The notes beneath the pieces were generated by a model that was given only the letters and a program-made list of their open reading frames with translations, was not told the origin of the DNA and searched no databases. 64,000 nucleotides of DNA, from the NCBI RefSeq assembly GCF_000150275.1, contig NW_002060944.1, positions 6,918,564 through 6,982,563 of the forward strand, in the 5' to 3' direction. The position numbers and the translations under genes are program-made. Each line of letters starts with the position of its first letter. The stretch's first letter is position 1. Below, piece after piece: positions 24,701 to 36,500 of the stretch. This DNA is from Trichoplax adhaerens. Its lineage: Eukaryota > Placozoa > Uniplacotomia > Trichoplacea > Trichoplacidae.

Positions 24701-27700
24701 TTCTACTAAATTTAAAATAGCTTTCATTGTTTCCTTAAGAATTTACCAGAATCTAGTGATTTGTGAAAGTTCATATTGCTTGATTCATACGCATTTATAG
24801 ATATGCCGTGATGCTTAAAAATCATCCTGCTTTTCATCAAATTAATAAAATGTATAAAGTCTGCTAGCTAAAATTTCCTAAGTGATGTCAATCATGATAT
24901 AAATTGCGATTCTACTTGTCCGGCATTTTGCAATACTTAAGATAGTTCAACTGATCACGTAACATTCCAAGCTCTAGCAATCTACTCATATGCTAATGCA
25001 GATGATTTTTTTAATATGTATCTAATCTTAGAATACGCCATTACATTTGGCTGCAACTAATGGCCATTCATCTGCGGTAAATCTTTTACTGGATTATGGA
25101 GCTGATCCGTCCAGAACCAATCAATTCGATTGCACTCCGTTAGATTTAGCTATTGAGAATATTCAGAAAGATACTGCTTTAGCATTTGTCAATCATAAAA
25201 GGTAAAGAGTTCAGATTATGCTTCATATAGGCATAAAATATACCTCCGGTAAGATATTTCGAAATAACGTAATTTGATACTTGCTCTTTTTTATTAATTT
25301 AAATATAAGGTGGCAGGAAGCATTATCTAGCATTGGAAAAGGTGATAATCCTCCTATGAAAGGCTTAATTGCCACATTACCTGATGTTGCTAAGGTTATA
25401 CGCACTACTATGATACATAAATATAATGCAGTTTACCTGAATACTTCAATTTCACATATTATAGAATGTTTAGCTATAGAGATTTAGATGGTAATACAAG
25501 GTTTTAATTTAATTTGTAAAGCTAATAAAATTCAACTCATAATTCCAATGTATTCACAAAAATTTATTCTTTGCAGGTGGTTATGAACCGCTGCATTACA
25601 ACAAGTGCACTATCGGAACAACATCCCGATTTTTCGGTATACTTTCTAAATTCTTAATTATAGTATCATGCAAATAGATTTTAATTACTTTCATAGGATA
25701 GTTTAACTACAACTTTACTCTCTCTATTACAAATCGTTTTATAAAATAACATTGTAAATATATTCACGGCTAGCTTATAATACCGGAATATTGAAATTTT
25801 TTTATTTTTAAACGAATGGGAAATAATCCCTTTCCTTTCATTCCTACAAACCTTCAATATGTTCCATAATTTGAACGACACAAGATTACTTATAACTACA
25901 GCTATTTACTTTCACATCCACGATCCCTGCACAATCGATTTTTTGGCTTAAAGGTATAATTAAACAAGATATTTACCTGATATTTACATATTAGCACGTA
26001 TACGGTATATAAGTTTAGATATTAATAAAGGGATTATGTACACATAATGAATTGTATGACGTTTTTAATTCAATTTTAGTACTATTATCAGATATTTTCT
26101 CTTTCATACTGTACTCTTGCTAAAGTACGTAAAATGTAAAGATATTTACTAGATATATCGCATAAAATAATATAAAACTTTACACAATACATCATGTGCT
26201 TTATCTCGTAAGTAATTCTATTTTAGTAGCTATATTATAGGCATCTCGGAAGTTCAATAATCGTATTTTTTGTTCGTTTTCAGGATATGATTTCTAATAA
26301 CCGTGAGACATTATTAAATCACCCGTTAGCAAGACATCTATTAGAATACAAGTGGTAAAATAATTTGATATCAGTAATATCAACATCAATTCTATAATAG
26401 ATGATTGAACTTAATTGATCATAGTATTTACTTCTTGTCCAGATAACAGTATCAAAATAGCTTAATTTATTTCGCTTGAAGAGTATGCTGAGATTAGCTT
26501 AGGACTGAATAATTAAATTTAATAATCAAAATTATCATTCCTTGTTTGGACAGTAGTATCAGAATATCTTCATTTGTAATGCTCGAAAGAAATACAGATA
26601 TTAGATAGGTTTTCATCTTCAGTGAGTTCTTAAGGTCTTGACCTGAGAATCCATTTAATTTTAAAATTGAAACAATCAGAATAATCAATTCTACTGTAAT
26701 TAATAGCGGCACAATCATACGCTCATTTAGCAGCTTAAAATGACGATAAAATTAGTTGATCGAATTCTGAATGCCCTGTCCTATATTTTATCTCTGATTG
26801 GAAACGAAATACAGGAATTTGTATGGCAGATGGATATATTATCCGGCATTTATTGCTTACGTAATCTACCTAACAACAGTAACGATATTCATGATTTATA
26901 CCACAACATTCCAAAGTTTTAACGAGGTAAACAAAATTAAAATCTACTTTCTAGAAAGACTTATTATATTTATTCTATTACGTAATTACTTAAACTTATG
27001 TATAATAAATTCTGTAAATAAAAATTCTTATTTATACACGTATACGTACAGCTCATGCCACAATCTTTCATTTCATCCTTTCTATATTAATACCTAGACA
27101 AGAATTGAGACTACAGTTTTACAAGTTGGATTGGTCTTAATGTCTTGCATCGCCTTGATTATTCAGTTATTTCAAATCCTACAAAAGGTTAATTATTAAC
27201 AAAAAGAAACTGTAAATTGATTTCTGATTAAATTATGGAAAATGAGTTGTACTTAATAACTTAACTCAATCATGACATTTAATCATTTCTACACTATATC
27301 TGCAAATAGAGATTGAAGTACTTCAAAAATTGGACCAAAGTATTAGATTGGTCGGTTGCAATTTCGATTTTACTGTACGTTGTTCCAGCCGAAAGATCCA
27401 TTACCTTTTCCGCAAATAATCAAGTTGATATAGTTAATTTCACCTTCGGATTATTTGATGGCTATCGACCTCGAGGTACTCAAGTTGCTGCTGGAGCTGT
27501 TGCTATTCTACTAGCGTGGTGCCATTTTCTGTTATATCTTCAAAGGTATGGATAGAGAGAGTAGCTATAAATGTTCAGATCGTATAGACTAAGTAGAAAT
27601 TGCCGTCATAGTATCTGGTGCTAAGGTAATGTTGTGATATAACCAGCAGATTTAAAGGTAGATATTAGATTCGGTTGTTAATAGAGAAGGAACTTGAAGT

Positions 27701-29880
27701 CTTTGATGCAAATCTTACAGAATGCAAAAGATCGCAATTTTCAACTTTCCTTCAGCTACAAACTTGTTTATAGGCTATTGCGATAGTTACTTTTACATTT
27801 TTGTCTCAATACCTAAGCGTTCTCGTTGCTGTAATCACCTTACCAGTTGTATGAATTCTCATAGAAAACCTATAGTATAGCAGTTTATTAACTGCCACTT
27901 TTGTTATAGATTTGCCCTTGGCACCTACGTTATTATGTTTGTTGCTGTCCTGAAATCGGTCTTGCGGGTAAGATAGCTTCAAAGGGTAGTTAAATCGATC
28001 TACTGTATTACTATGCGCAAATTACTATTTGATATAATTTATGTCTTGCTTTGATTTATAGGTTTTACTACTATTTTCCGTTTTCATCCTTGGTTTTGGT
28101 TTATCATTTTTTCTGCTAACAAATCAACAAATGGTATATTGTATTTTATGAATGTCACACCAATTAAAGGGATGACAAATTATTTGGCGTTAAAACGATA
28201 TTTCTTATCCTCTGTACCTATAGGATAGCTTCAAAACTATTCCGCTCTCGCTCTTACGGGTTTTAATTATGATGTTAGGTGAAATTCAATTCGAAGAATT
28301 TTTACCTCACTTCTTTAATAGAACAGCTAGTTCAACTACTGCTTCTGTTATGGGCGGCACCAACTCCATTCCATTTGACGTGCCTGCTGAAGTAGGCGCT
28401 ATTCTGGCTTTTTTTTGCATCCTGATGCCGATTATTTTAATGAATTTACTGGTAAGATTTCTTTATTGGCTAAAATTCATAGTTATCAATGTAGATGAAC
28501 AGATATCGAAGAAGAGTTTAATGCTTATTTCTTTTATTACTTCCTAGGTTGGTTTAGCTGTCGGTGATATTGATGGTGTACGCCATGTAGCAGGTGTTGC
28601 CCGAATTCAAAGCCAGGTTATTAATTTAGTCCTATTCACAGGCAAATTCAGTTAAACTCTATTAATTAATGAATTACTAAAGACATAGTATGGAAAGTAA
28701 TTTAATCTTAGGAATGAATTTGTCTAGGTTTATTTCATTGACGAAGTTGATTCTATGATGTGGAAATCATTGCAATGCCGATTTCATCTATCTGAAAATG
28801 CAATTAGGCCCAATGACCCAAATTCTGCGGTTTGTAGCCGAGCCATTGTGAACTAGCAATAGAATCTCGCAACTTTAGCGCTTTTTTTCTCGTATTTCTT
28901 CACTGCTGAACTTCTAATATAGCTCCTTTATCAAGTATTAACATCCAAGATGTAATCTTCGTAGTTCTATAATTGATTCAAGGGGAAATTAACGAAATAG
29001 AACCTAAATCACTTATCGGCAGCTATAATCTTTTTCGAAATTTTTAATATAGCTCCTTTATCAAGTATTGATATCCAAGTTGTAATTTTCATAGTTCTAC
29101 AATTAATTTAGTATCACTTTTCGGCAGTGATAGTCTCTAGTATCTAAAATAATGTTGCACCAGTACAATTTCTCCAGTTAATTCATATATCTAGGAGATA
29201 TTGTGGATCATTCTTAAAGATTGGCTGGTTTTGTAGTTTTAGTAAACGTCTGCCTCGATTTAGAGTATCTCTGTGTCAATAAAACCTTAACCTATAAAAT
29301 TTAGTATAGTAACATGATTCAGCTTGATAGGCTTTCATCCTACACTCCATTTTTAAATAGCCAATTTTCACCTATTATGATTTATTAGATAGAATGCATA
29401 GGGCAATTATTCAAGTAGAGCAGCCGCTTTAATTCATTTGCTTTTTCATTTCAGGTTAATCGCTATCTTAGTCCTTTATTCATGCTGACTAAAAAAATTT
29501 CAGCTCCATTAGTTGATTATGATAGTCAGGACACGAAATTGGAGAAAACTGTTCGAGAAATGTCAAAAGATTTTGATAAACAATATGAAAGGTAGGATAA
29601 AAAATGTAAAAAATTGCCTTATATGATACATTAATTGTTTAAAATGACAATGATAACACTTTAATAGATATAATCTTTGGTTATTTTCTACTCTCATGGC
29701 AAAAATTAAAGATTTAATTAACTTTTTGATTTTAGAATCAAAGATATGCAGCGTGAAATGGATACGCAGAGTAAAGAATTAAGAGCTATAAAAGAACTTT
29801 TAGAGCAAGTAGTCACGCAAGATAGACCTGTGAGCGCTACATTGAGTGCTACATTGAAAAGACAAATGTCTTCTGTCTAA
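18756..29880 (+). CDS. TRPA-like ankyrin-repeat cation channel, paralogue B
   Basis: Exons: 18756-18779, 18980-19132, 20509-20674, 21292-21467, 21567-21674, 21794-21902, 22034-22131, 22423-22470, 22694-22818, 22960-23008, 23105-23299, 23503-23586, 23702-23784, 24062-24223, 24370-24481, 25032-25201, 25310-25394, 25577-25636, 25885-25953, 26284-26354, 26815-26926, 27098-27187, 27310-27545, 27910-27967, 28062-28133, 28224-28451, 28548-28616, 28728-28829, 29455-29591, 29736-29880. All phases chain, giving about 1131 residues. The first 59 residues are basic and Ser-rich. Ankyrin repeats run from about 60 to 630, then a pre-S1 linker, S1-S6 from about 693 to 981 with pore filter MMLGEIQF (Glu925), and a C-terminal coiled coil at about 1050-1110. 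The S5-S6 loop is 12 residues longer than in A and carries an NRT glycosylation sequon. The first two exons are the least certain; an ATG at 18986 would also give an open N-terminus. Presumably a plasma-membrane sensory channel; the stimulus is unknown. Confidence 0.88.
19395..19692. repeat. Three tandem copies of a ~97 bp unit in TRPA-B intron 2
   Basis: Each copy reads approximately AAAGCAAAACGATGTATAAG, CTGAAATGAATATTTCTAGT, AATTCAGTTAGATCATGGTT, then TAGTTAAAGCTTTAGT, TCCCTATC. Copies begin near 19399, 19500 and 19597 and are roughly 75-85% alike by eye. They lie in the 1.4 kb intron between the second and third TRPA-B exons and carry no open frame. Confidence 0.75.
28915..29130. repeat. 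Direct duplication, 130 bp offset, in a TRPA-B intron
   Basis: The segment beginning AATATAGCTCCTTTATCAAG at about 28917 recurs at about 29047. Both copies continue through a CCAAG(A/T)TGTAAT..TTCATAGTTCTA block and then a CACTT(A/T)TCGGCAG block. The pair lies in the intron between the 28728-28829 and 29455-29591 exons. It is a local tandem duplication with no coding content. Confidence 0.75.
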
Positions 29881-31114
29881 ATTTGACAATTTTTAATCGA
29901 GAAATCAATTAATATCAGGGTTATGGATATTTCCTTAGTGTCTAGCACATTTTGTGAAACTAACTACCGTAGCCAACTTTAAAGTATCATTTTATTATAG
30001 GAGTAATTACCGATATATACGTATATTTATCGTTTTTTGAACAGCAGTAGTGCCTATTTACGTATCTTGCTTTTTATCGCGATTTTTTCCCCCATCACCA
30101 ACTATAGGTGCTATTTAATTATGAGCTCGAGATGTGAGCAATTTGGTTAAAATATGAATATTTTTAAGTTACCGATGAAGCTAATTATGATGTTATTTTA
30201 TGTTAGCCAAGTGTGTTATGTGTAGCTAAGGAGATTTTGTAGCAAAGGTAAAATGTTCTGTAATATCGTGGATAATAATGTCCGACTAGCAATAGTTACC
30301 TTCCCATTTATATATATGTTAAGTAGTAAATGTTGCTGCTTAGCTTGGGTGATGAATTAAAATCGAGCAATTGAAAGGCACTCGATTTTAAAGTAATTGA
30401 TTGTGTTTTTATCATTACTTTCTAGTAGTGATCAAATGACTTCAAATTTATCACGTAAAGGTATTTAATATTCAATGTCTTATTCAACAATTATCTTGCA
30501 CAGACACAATGGACTGTGTGTTGATTAAATTATCGTCATTTATTGGCTGCTATATTACAAACTTTCCTTACTCGTTAATTATAGATAATGACATTTTTTA
30601 CCCGATATAATATTTTTCAAGTGTTATATTTTCTGCGATTGGAAAAGATTGCAGTAAAATATATTAGCACGATATGTTACAATAATCCTTTTGTAGGTAC
30701 TCAATCATTATTAATCGATGTAAGTATGATAAATTTATCTTGCTGAGATTTTATATCACCGAAATAGAGGACTATTTAAATAAAATTGTTTAGTTAAACT
30801 GTAATAAGAATTTTATTTGCAATGAACGCTTGTTGCAAGTAAAACTATAATCACAAAATTTCCAATTTCTATATACAATGCATAAAAGTGATTATCTTGT
30901 AGTTTTTAGTATACCGAAACTGCATGTAGAATATTCTACATAAGGATATAGTGCAGAGTTTCAATGGTTAAAAGATTAATATAATATACAGTATTTCCCG
31001 CGTGTTTTAACCAATTGTAGCAAAAATTAGCTAATATACAGTACATCATTGGACGATCGAATATAATACTAAGTCTATATCATGATATAACAACCGGTAA
31101 ATAATCCATTACTG
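29881..31114. other. Intergenic DNA between TRPA-B and the ALR gene (tail to tail)
   Basis: This should hold the two 3' UTRs, since TRPA-B runs rightward and ALR leftward. It is AT-rich, with several T-runs and no open frame that I can support. Confidence 0.5.
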
Positions 31115-31865
31115 TTAATCACAAGAACCGTCTTTCCATCCATCACGCCATCGTTCGTTGACTTTTGAACAATCGAATAATTTTTTACCTAGCCTGCCGT
31201 TCACTTCGTTATGGGCATAACACATCCATTTGGAAAAGCGATCTTGATTTTCAGCCTGAGGTGGATTATCTTTCATCCTAATTGCATCAATATCAACGTC
31301 TTTTTAATAGGAAAGAGTTTACAATTATAATTGAACATTATATATGCATATCAAGGCTACGATCTTACGTATTGGAAAGTATACAATTATAGTTGCTCAT
31401 TACATCTGTATGTTATTATGCACTATTCTCTATATTTAAGTTTTCTTCTAGACTATAGGCTATATTTGTATAATGTCTAAAGTATGCTGGATAATAACCA
31501 TTTAAAATAAGGGCTTGTTTCCAAGTTCAGACACTTTTTATGACTTACCAACTTCTTAAATGAGTAGCACAATCATCACATGGAAAAAATTTTGAAAATA
31601 GGTGCATAAATTTATGAATGTCTTCCTTTTGTGATGGGCTTGGATTGTCAGGGTAGTAAGCGGCCATGGTATGTAGAAATCCCCAGGTCGAACGCCCTAA
31701 TTCGCCGAGAAATAATGGACATTCTTTCTTTTCAGTCGACTTGTTATCTTGAGCTACGGGAGGATCAGGTTTAGTAGTATGTTTTTGATTGGTTGCTTGG
31801 GTCTCCTGCAGACCGGCCCATGATTTAAAGTCAGAACAAGCACGACATTTGCGAGTTGCATCCAT
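31115..31865 (-). CDS. GFER: ERV1/ALR family FAD-linked sulfhydryl oxidase
   Basis: Two exons on the minus strand: 31549-31865 and 31115-31277 (intron with GTAAGT donor and TTAG acceptor). The product is about 159 residues. In human and yeast this enzyme (ALR/Erv1) uses FAD to reoxidise Mia40 in the mitochondrial intermembrane space and passes electrons to cytochrome c or oxygen. Visible family marks: an N-terminal CRAC motif followed by DFKSW (distal redox pair), [18 protein letters not shown] (FAD-binding start), CDDC (the active CxxC, CEEC in human), [10 protein letters not shown] (FAD-binding His/Asn) and the C-terminal F-DCSKV-ERW-DGW-DGSCD block. The exon is open upstream of the chosen ATG without another in-frame ATG, so an extra 5' exon adding a longer N-terminus is possible. 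Confidence 0.93.
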
Positions 31866-33575
31866 TTGTCTTTGGTTGTAAGAAATAGGCAAAGTACCTA
31901 TTGATGGTATTAAGTACGCAAAGTGATATGATCTCTAATCCATATGCATATAGGCTTGGTACAGTAAGATATTTGTAAAGTATCTTCTAGGTAAACCGAT
32001 CTACTTCACCATATGCATGTTAATCAATGAATCAATAGAATGAATCAGCAGTAGAAAGCGAGTATACTGATATACGAGTATGTAATAACTAGTAGAGAGC
32101 TGGTCTAATGTGAGTTGCTTATCCTAGGTTCAGTCTAGAGCCTACTTTGTTCCTTGCATTTACCATCCCATCGCACTGCTATCTATCTACTGACAAAATT
32201 AATCGCTATCAGATAGCCGGTAAGAGAGTGGTGACTTGTGAGCTTACCTTTGGACTATCCACTTCAATTCTGCAAAAATGTGCGTAATGGGTTGGAAATG
32301 ATTTAAAATCCTACACAAGAATCCTTAGTTTATCGTAGTACCACTGCAATTGGAAAGGATTGATTACTTGATGACATTGGCCGTTGATAGCTAATAATTT
32401 CCAATTTGGTCGATTGATTGAACACGATCAATCAATATCAATGGCCAAATGATGACGTGATATTGCATCGGTTTTCTACCCTTTGGATCATTTGAGCTAC
32501 AGTACTGTACTGTAGTACTGTACTGTAGGGATCATTTAAACTACTGTACAGTCTCTGTACTGTACTGTACTGTACTATACTGTAGAAATCACGTGGCGAT
32601 TGAAGTGATTAAGTGAAATTCATACTGATACAGTACAGTAGAGTAGAAACTCCTAGGAGTTTCTAGTAGTAGGCTACAAGTGGTCAAATGGCTTTTTTTT
32701 CCTTTGCCTAGATGCATAATGGTGGCTTTCGAGGAAACGCTCACCAGGTTATGGCATGGACTACAGAAGGTGCTGCCAATATGGTAGTTTTACTATTTAT
32801 AGTATTACACTACTGTACAGTAGACCATACGAGAATAGCAAAAGTGGTTTGAATCAATGCTTACCCCCCCCCCCTCTCATCTGTACAGGTAGGTATTGAC
32901 TCAATGACTCGGTAGCCACTGACTCTCCTTTGAATCCCCAATTCATCTCAGGTGCGTCTAGTTGTCCATCCATGCTTATGGATATTGGATAAGCCTCACG
33001 GTAATAATAGTATTTACAGTAAAGCAGCGCTGACAGTGATTATTGCTTATACTGTACAGTATATTGAAGTTCTTTCTCTTACAAGTCCCTACATGCACCT
33101 CGCTGAGGTACAGTAGTGAAAAGTCTCTTTTATTACTTTGACTGATCTTTTATAACCTCTATTCAGGGAGTTTTAAAAAAAAATGGCCAGGATTTTCTCT
33201 TTCAAAGTCTCTGCTCTAACATGAGAAGCCCTTCACCGCTATACAGCTACAGTGTACAGTCTACACTTCACAGTACTATTCACCACAGACACAGTATACG
33301 GTACTGTAGTTTCGCTCCATTAGCACCGCAGGGGCCACGTGTACTTGGGTAATGTGCTTTGAACTGGCGCACTGTCTATAGTATTCACTACGCTCAGTAT
33401 GGTAGGGCTTCCAACGCTATTTGATATGATTTCAGTCCGACCAGACGTAACTCCTACAGTGATTAGACTGAAGTTCTCCATTCAGTACAGGCGTTATACC
33501 CAAGATTGGCGTATTTCAGTATCTCGGTAAGACTGGATTCGCCATTCGCTGGAGGCCATCTTATCATTCAACGCC
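31866..33575. other. Shared 5' region between ALR (-) and EIF3B (+)
   Basis: The two genes diverge, so both promoters should be in this 1.7 kb. It holds the CTGTA pentamer block, an 11-C run near 32866 and several palindromes built on TACTGTACAGTA. No protein-coding exon was found. A CACGTG E-box core occurs near 33336 (CCACGTGTAC). Confidence 0.45.
32498..32585. repeat. CTGTA/TACAG pentamer low-complexity block
   Basis: Dense runs of the pentamer CTGTA and its complement (TACTGTACTGTAGTACTGTA) make this block nearly self-complementary. Related short blocks recur in intergenic DNA at about 33045-33060, 33240-33310, 43480-43600, 43750-43790 and 57170-57190. No open frame. Confidence 0.75.
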
Positions 33576-36500
33576 ATGGCTATGGAGAAAGATACCACGG
33601 ACAAATCAAATCAAGAAGAGAACGACGAAGATTTAATTGATGAGAGCGAAATAGATGATGCTCAATTTGAAGATCCACCGGACTTTGTCGACAATTTAAC
33701 TGATAGAGGTATGACTGGCATAGATTTTACAGCAACTCAAGTTGGAAATAGCAAGGGCTGTACTCAGTGGTCGTTGTTTGATGGCTAGCGAGTTCATGCT
33801 TTGAAAAATTTTATCTGCCAAGCAGATAGTCCTACACTAATTGATTCTACCTTTATACAGAGGATAACTATTCAGTCTAACTCTAAGTAGAAACTCGATT
33901 GATAACTTGATTGAAATTTTGTAAAATCATAAATAGAATGAGTGAGTGCAAAAAGTTCTTCAATAGTACGTGCAATACTCCTCTCTATTCAACTCATACA
34001 GGAGTGATACGGTTACAGCGATGGTTGTGAACAAAATAAGAAGTTAAAAAAAAAAGTACTGTTTTGTCCATATAGCTTGTCTTCAATTGAGTTCCACTAA
34101 ATATTGTAATTTTTACTGACTGTATTCCATGCTGCCAGGGATAACAAATGACCCTGTAGTCATAATACTCTGAAGTAGGGTCGGTCATTCTTGCACCCAC
34201 GCGTAGTAGTCGATATTACTATAAAACGGATAATTCTAATATCCTTATGAGTGAAACAACATTAGAGGCTTTGCAGTAAAGTAGATTTCTTACGATTGTG
34301 TTTCTCTAACCTGTATGGTACAGTTAACTATAAGATAGATATGTCGATAGCCAATGACCTGCAGTCATAAAATTCACAAGTAGGATTATTCTTGTACCCA
34401 CTATTAGTATCGATGACATTATATACTATAAAACGGACATTCCCAATATCCTTATGAATGAAACAACATGACATGGTACAGCTATAGGATACACTCTTAC
34501 ATGTCGTAATAGCATAAAAGAATTCGTAGCAATAGGTGAAAGTAAATGGATTAAACTTTTTATCTTTCTCTAATCTGTCATACCATGTAGACGTCGCAGC
34601 AGAAGGCGGTTTTATCTGCCCAATTGCCAATGATGACCTCAGCAGTTTACTGGTGGTTGACAATGTACCCGAAGTTGGTCAGGAGAAATTAGAAAAACTA
34701 AAAAATGTCATCACACGAATTTTCGGTCGATTTGGAAATGTAACCTCCAATTACTTTCCTCAAGGTAGCAATGGCAAAACTAAAGGGTAAGTTAGCATAC
34801 TGTTACTAACTTTAGTGCATGCATACATACGATATTGAATCGTATCCAACTGATTAGCCATACGAAAATGGATGGAATAACGGTAGTTTATTGACATGTT
34901 GGCACTCTTGCTACGATAATGTATGCATAGATACATCTACTGTATATTGGAAGGCTGTAATGACTACTTCCTGTATTCTTCAACTAATAACACGAGTATA
35001 TCTTATTTGAATGAAACTATAGTCATTTATAAATACTTCACCTTTATTACTAGCTTCAGTGCTGTGTACGCAATTGCAGTACCCATTTTTATCTATACTG
35101 CATACATATGAATAGTATAGGTCTTCTTACGATCTAACCAATAAGCTCGTACTTATATCATATTTTGTCAAATAATTGCAGTGCTGTTATAAACATTTAT
35201 TCTCAGTTGAAATAGACGTAACTTTAGCGAAATCATAAGATACCAACTAGCATATTGGAATGATATGCTGTCTACTCTGCAATTCCTCTCAGTACGTGTA
35301 CGAATGATAACACTAAAATTTAAATCTAGATATATTTTCCTGGAATTCGCTACCAAAGAAGAAGCTGTCAGCGCTTGCAGAGCAACCAATGGTTATGCAC
35401 TTGATAAGCAGCACATTTTTGCTGTCAATCTATTTAATGATTTTGAAAAGTAAGCGAATCTATCCTTATTATGCTTGTTTAAGTTCGTGTTGATAGTATT
35501 TGAATAAAAATATTTTGTTACGTTATTGATCTAAACTTTTAAACACAATCAACTACCCTTTCAATGATCGATTGTCAGAGATATCGCTTAGAGTCTATTG
35601 ATATTTTACATTGATCAATTTTATAGTAAATGGTTAATATTCCGAATGATGCACTCAGAAACTTTCTATTCTTATTACTAGGTATCGTTCTCCTCCTTCA
35701 CAGGAAAAAATCGAGCCTAATCCATTTGTTGAAGAGGTAGAAACGATATTCATTATCTAATAGCAATAAATGACTGTAATTTAAACTTTGATTTTACTAA
35801 TACACTACTCTCGGTAATACGTATAAGTTTAATTATTATCATTTAATCTTTTTAACTTATCTTTCGTTCTTGACAACTTGACTTAACTAGGAGAATTTAC
35901 GTTGGTGGTTACAAGATCCTGACTGTGCTGACCAGTATGCTATGCAGTTTGGCCACTACACTGGCATTTACTGGAATAGTACTCGCAGTCCTACGCTAAT
36001 AATTGAACGAGAGGTAAGCCTATATTCTGTAGACATTACTACTGGCTGTACCAATACCGTTATCTACCAAGTACAATCTTCATAGTTTTATTTCCACTCT
36101 ATGTTAGCACTGGACTGAATCTGCTGCAGTTAAATGGACTCCAAAAGGTACTTACCTTGCAACATGTCACGATAAGGGGATCATTTTATGGGGTGGTAAA
36201 GGATTCGACAGAAAAATGAGATTTACCCATCGAAATGTCAAGCATATCGATTTCTCACCATGCGAAAGGTAGAGTATGTAATTAAATACTTTATTAACTG
36301 TAATAGAATGTTCGAGATAAGTAAAAAACATGTAAAGGAATAATCCATTGCTGAACAGATTCAAATTTTTATCGTTATCATAGATATCTTGTTTCATTCA
36401 GTCCAGAATTTTTGGAGCAAAAGGAAGGCGATGATCAAACGGTATCTATAATTAGTACAGTTAGATATTAGGATTGTTGCTAATATAGTGTTCTAAACTG

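Noticed and set aside
25681..25881. Minus-strand open frame in a TRPA-B intron
   Set aside because: No motif; the plus strand just to its right encodes the conserved 23-residue exon 25885-25953.
26740..26814. Open frames that overlap the S1 exon of TRPA-B on its left
   Set aside because: The TGG codon split at the acceptor 26814 reproduces the conserved KW junction seen in paralogue A; the extra sequence is intronic.
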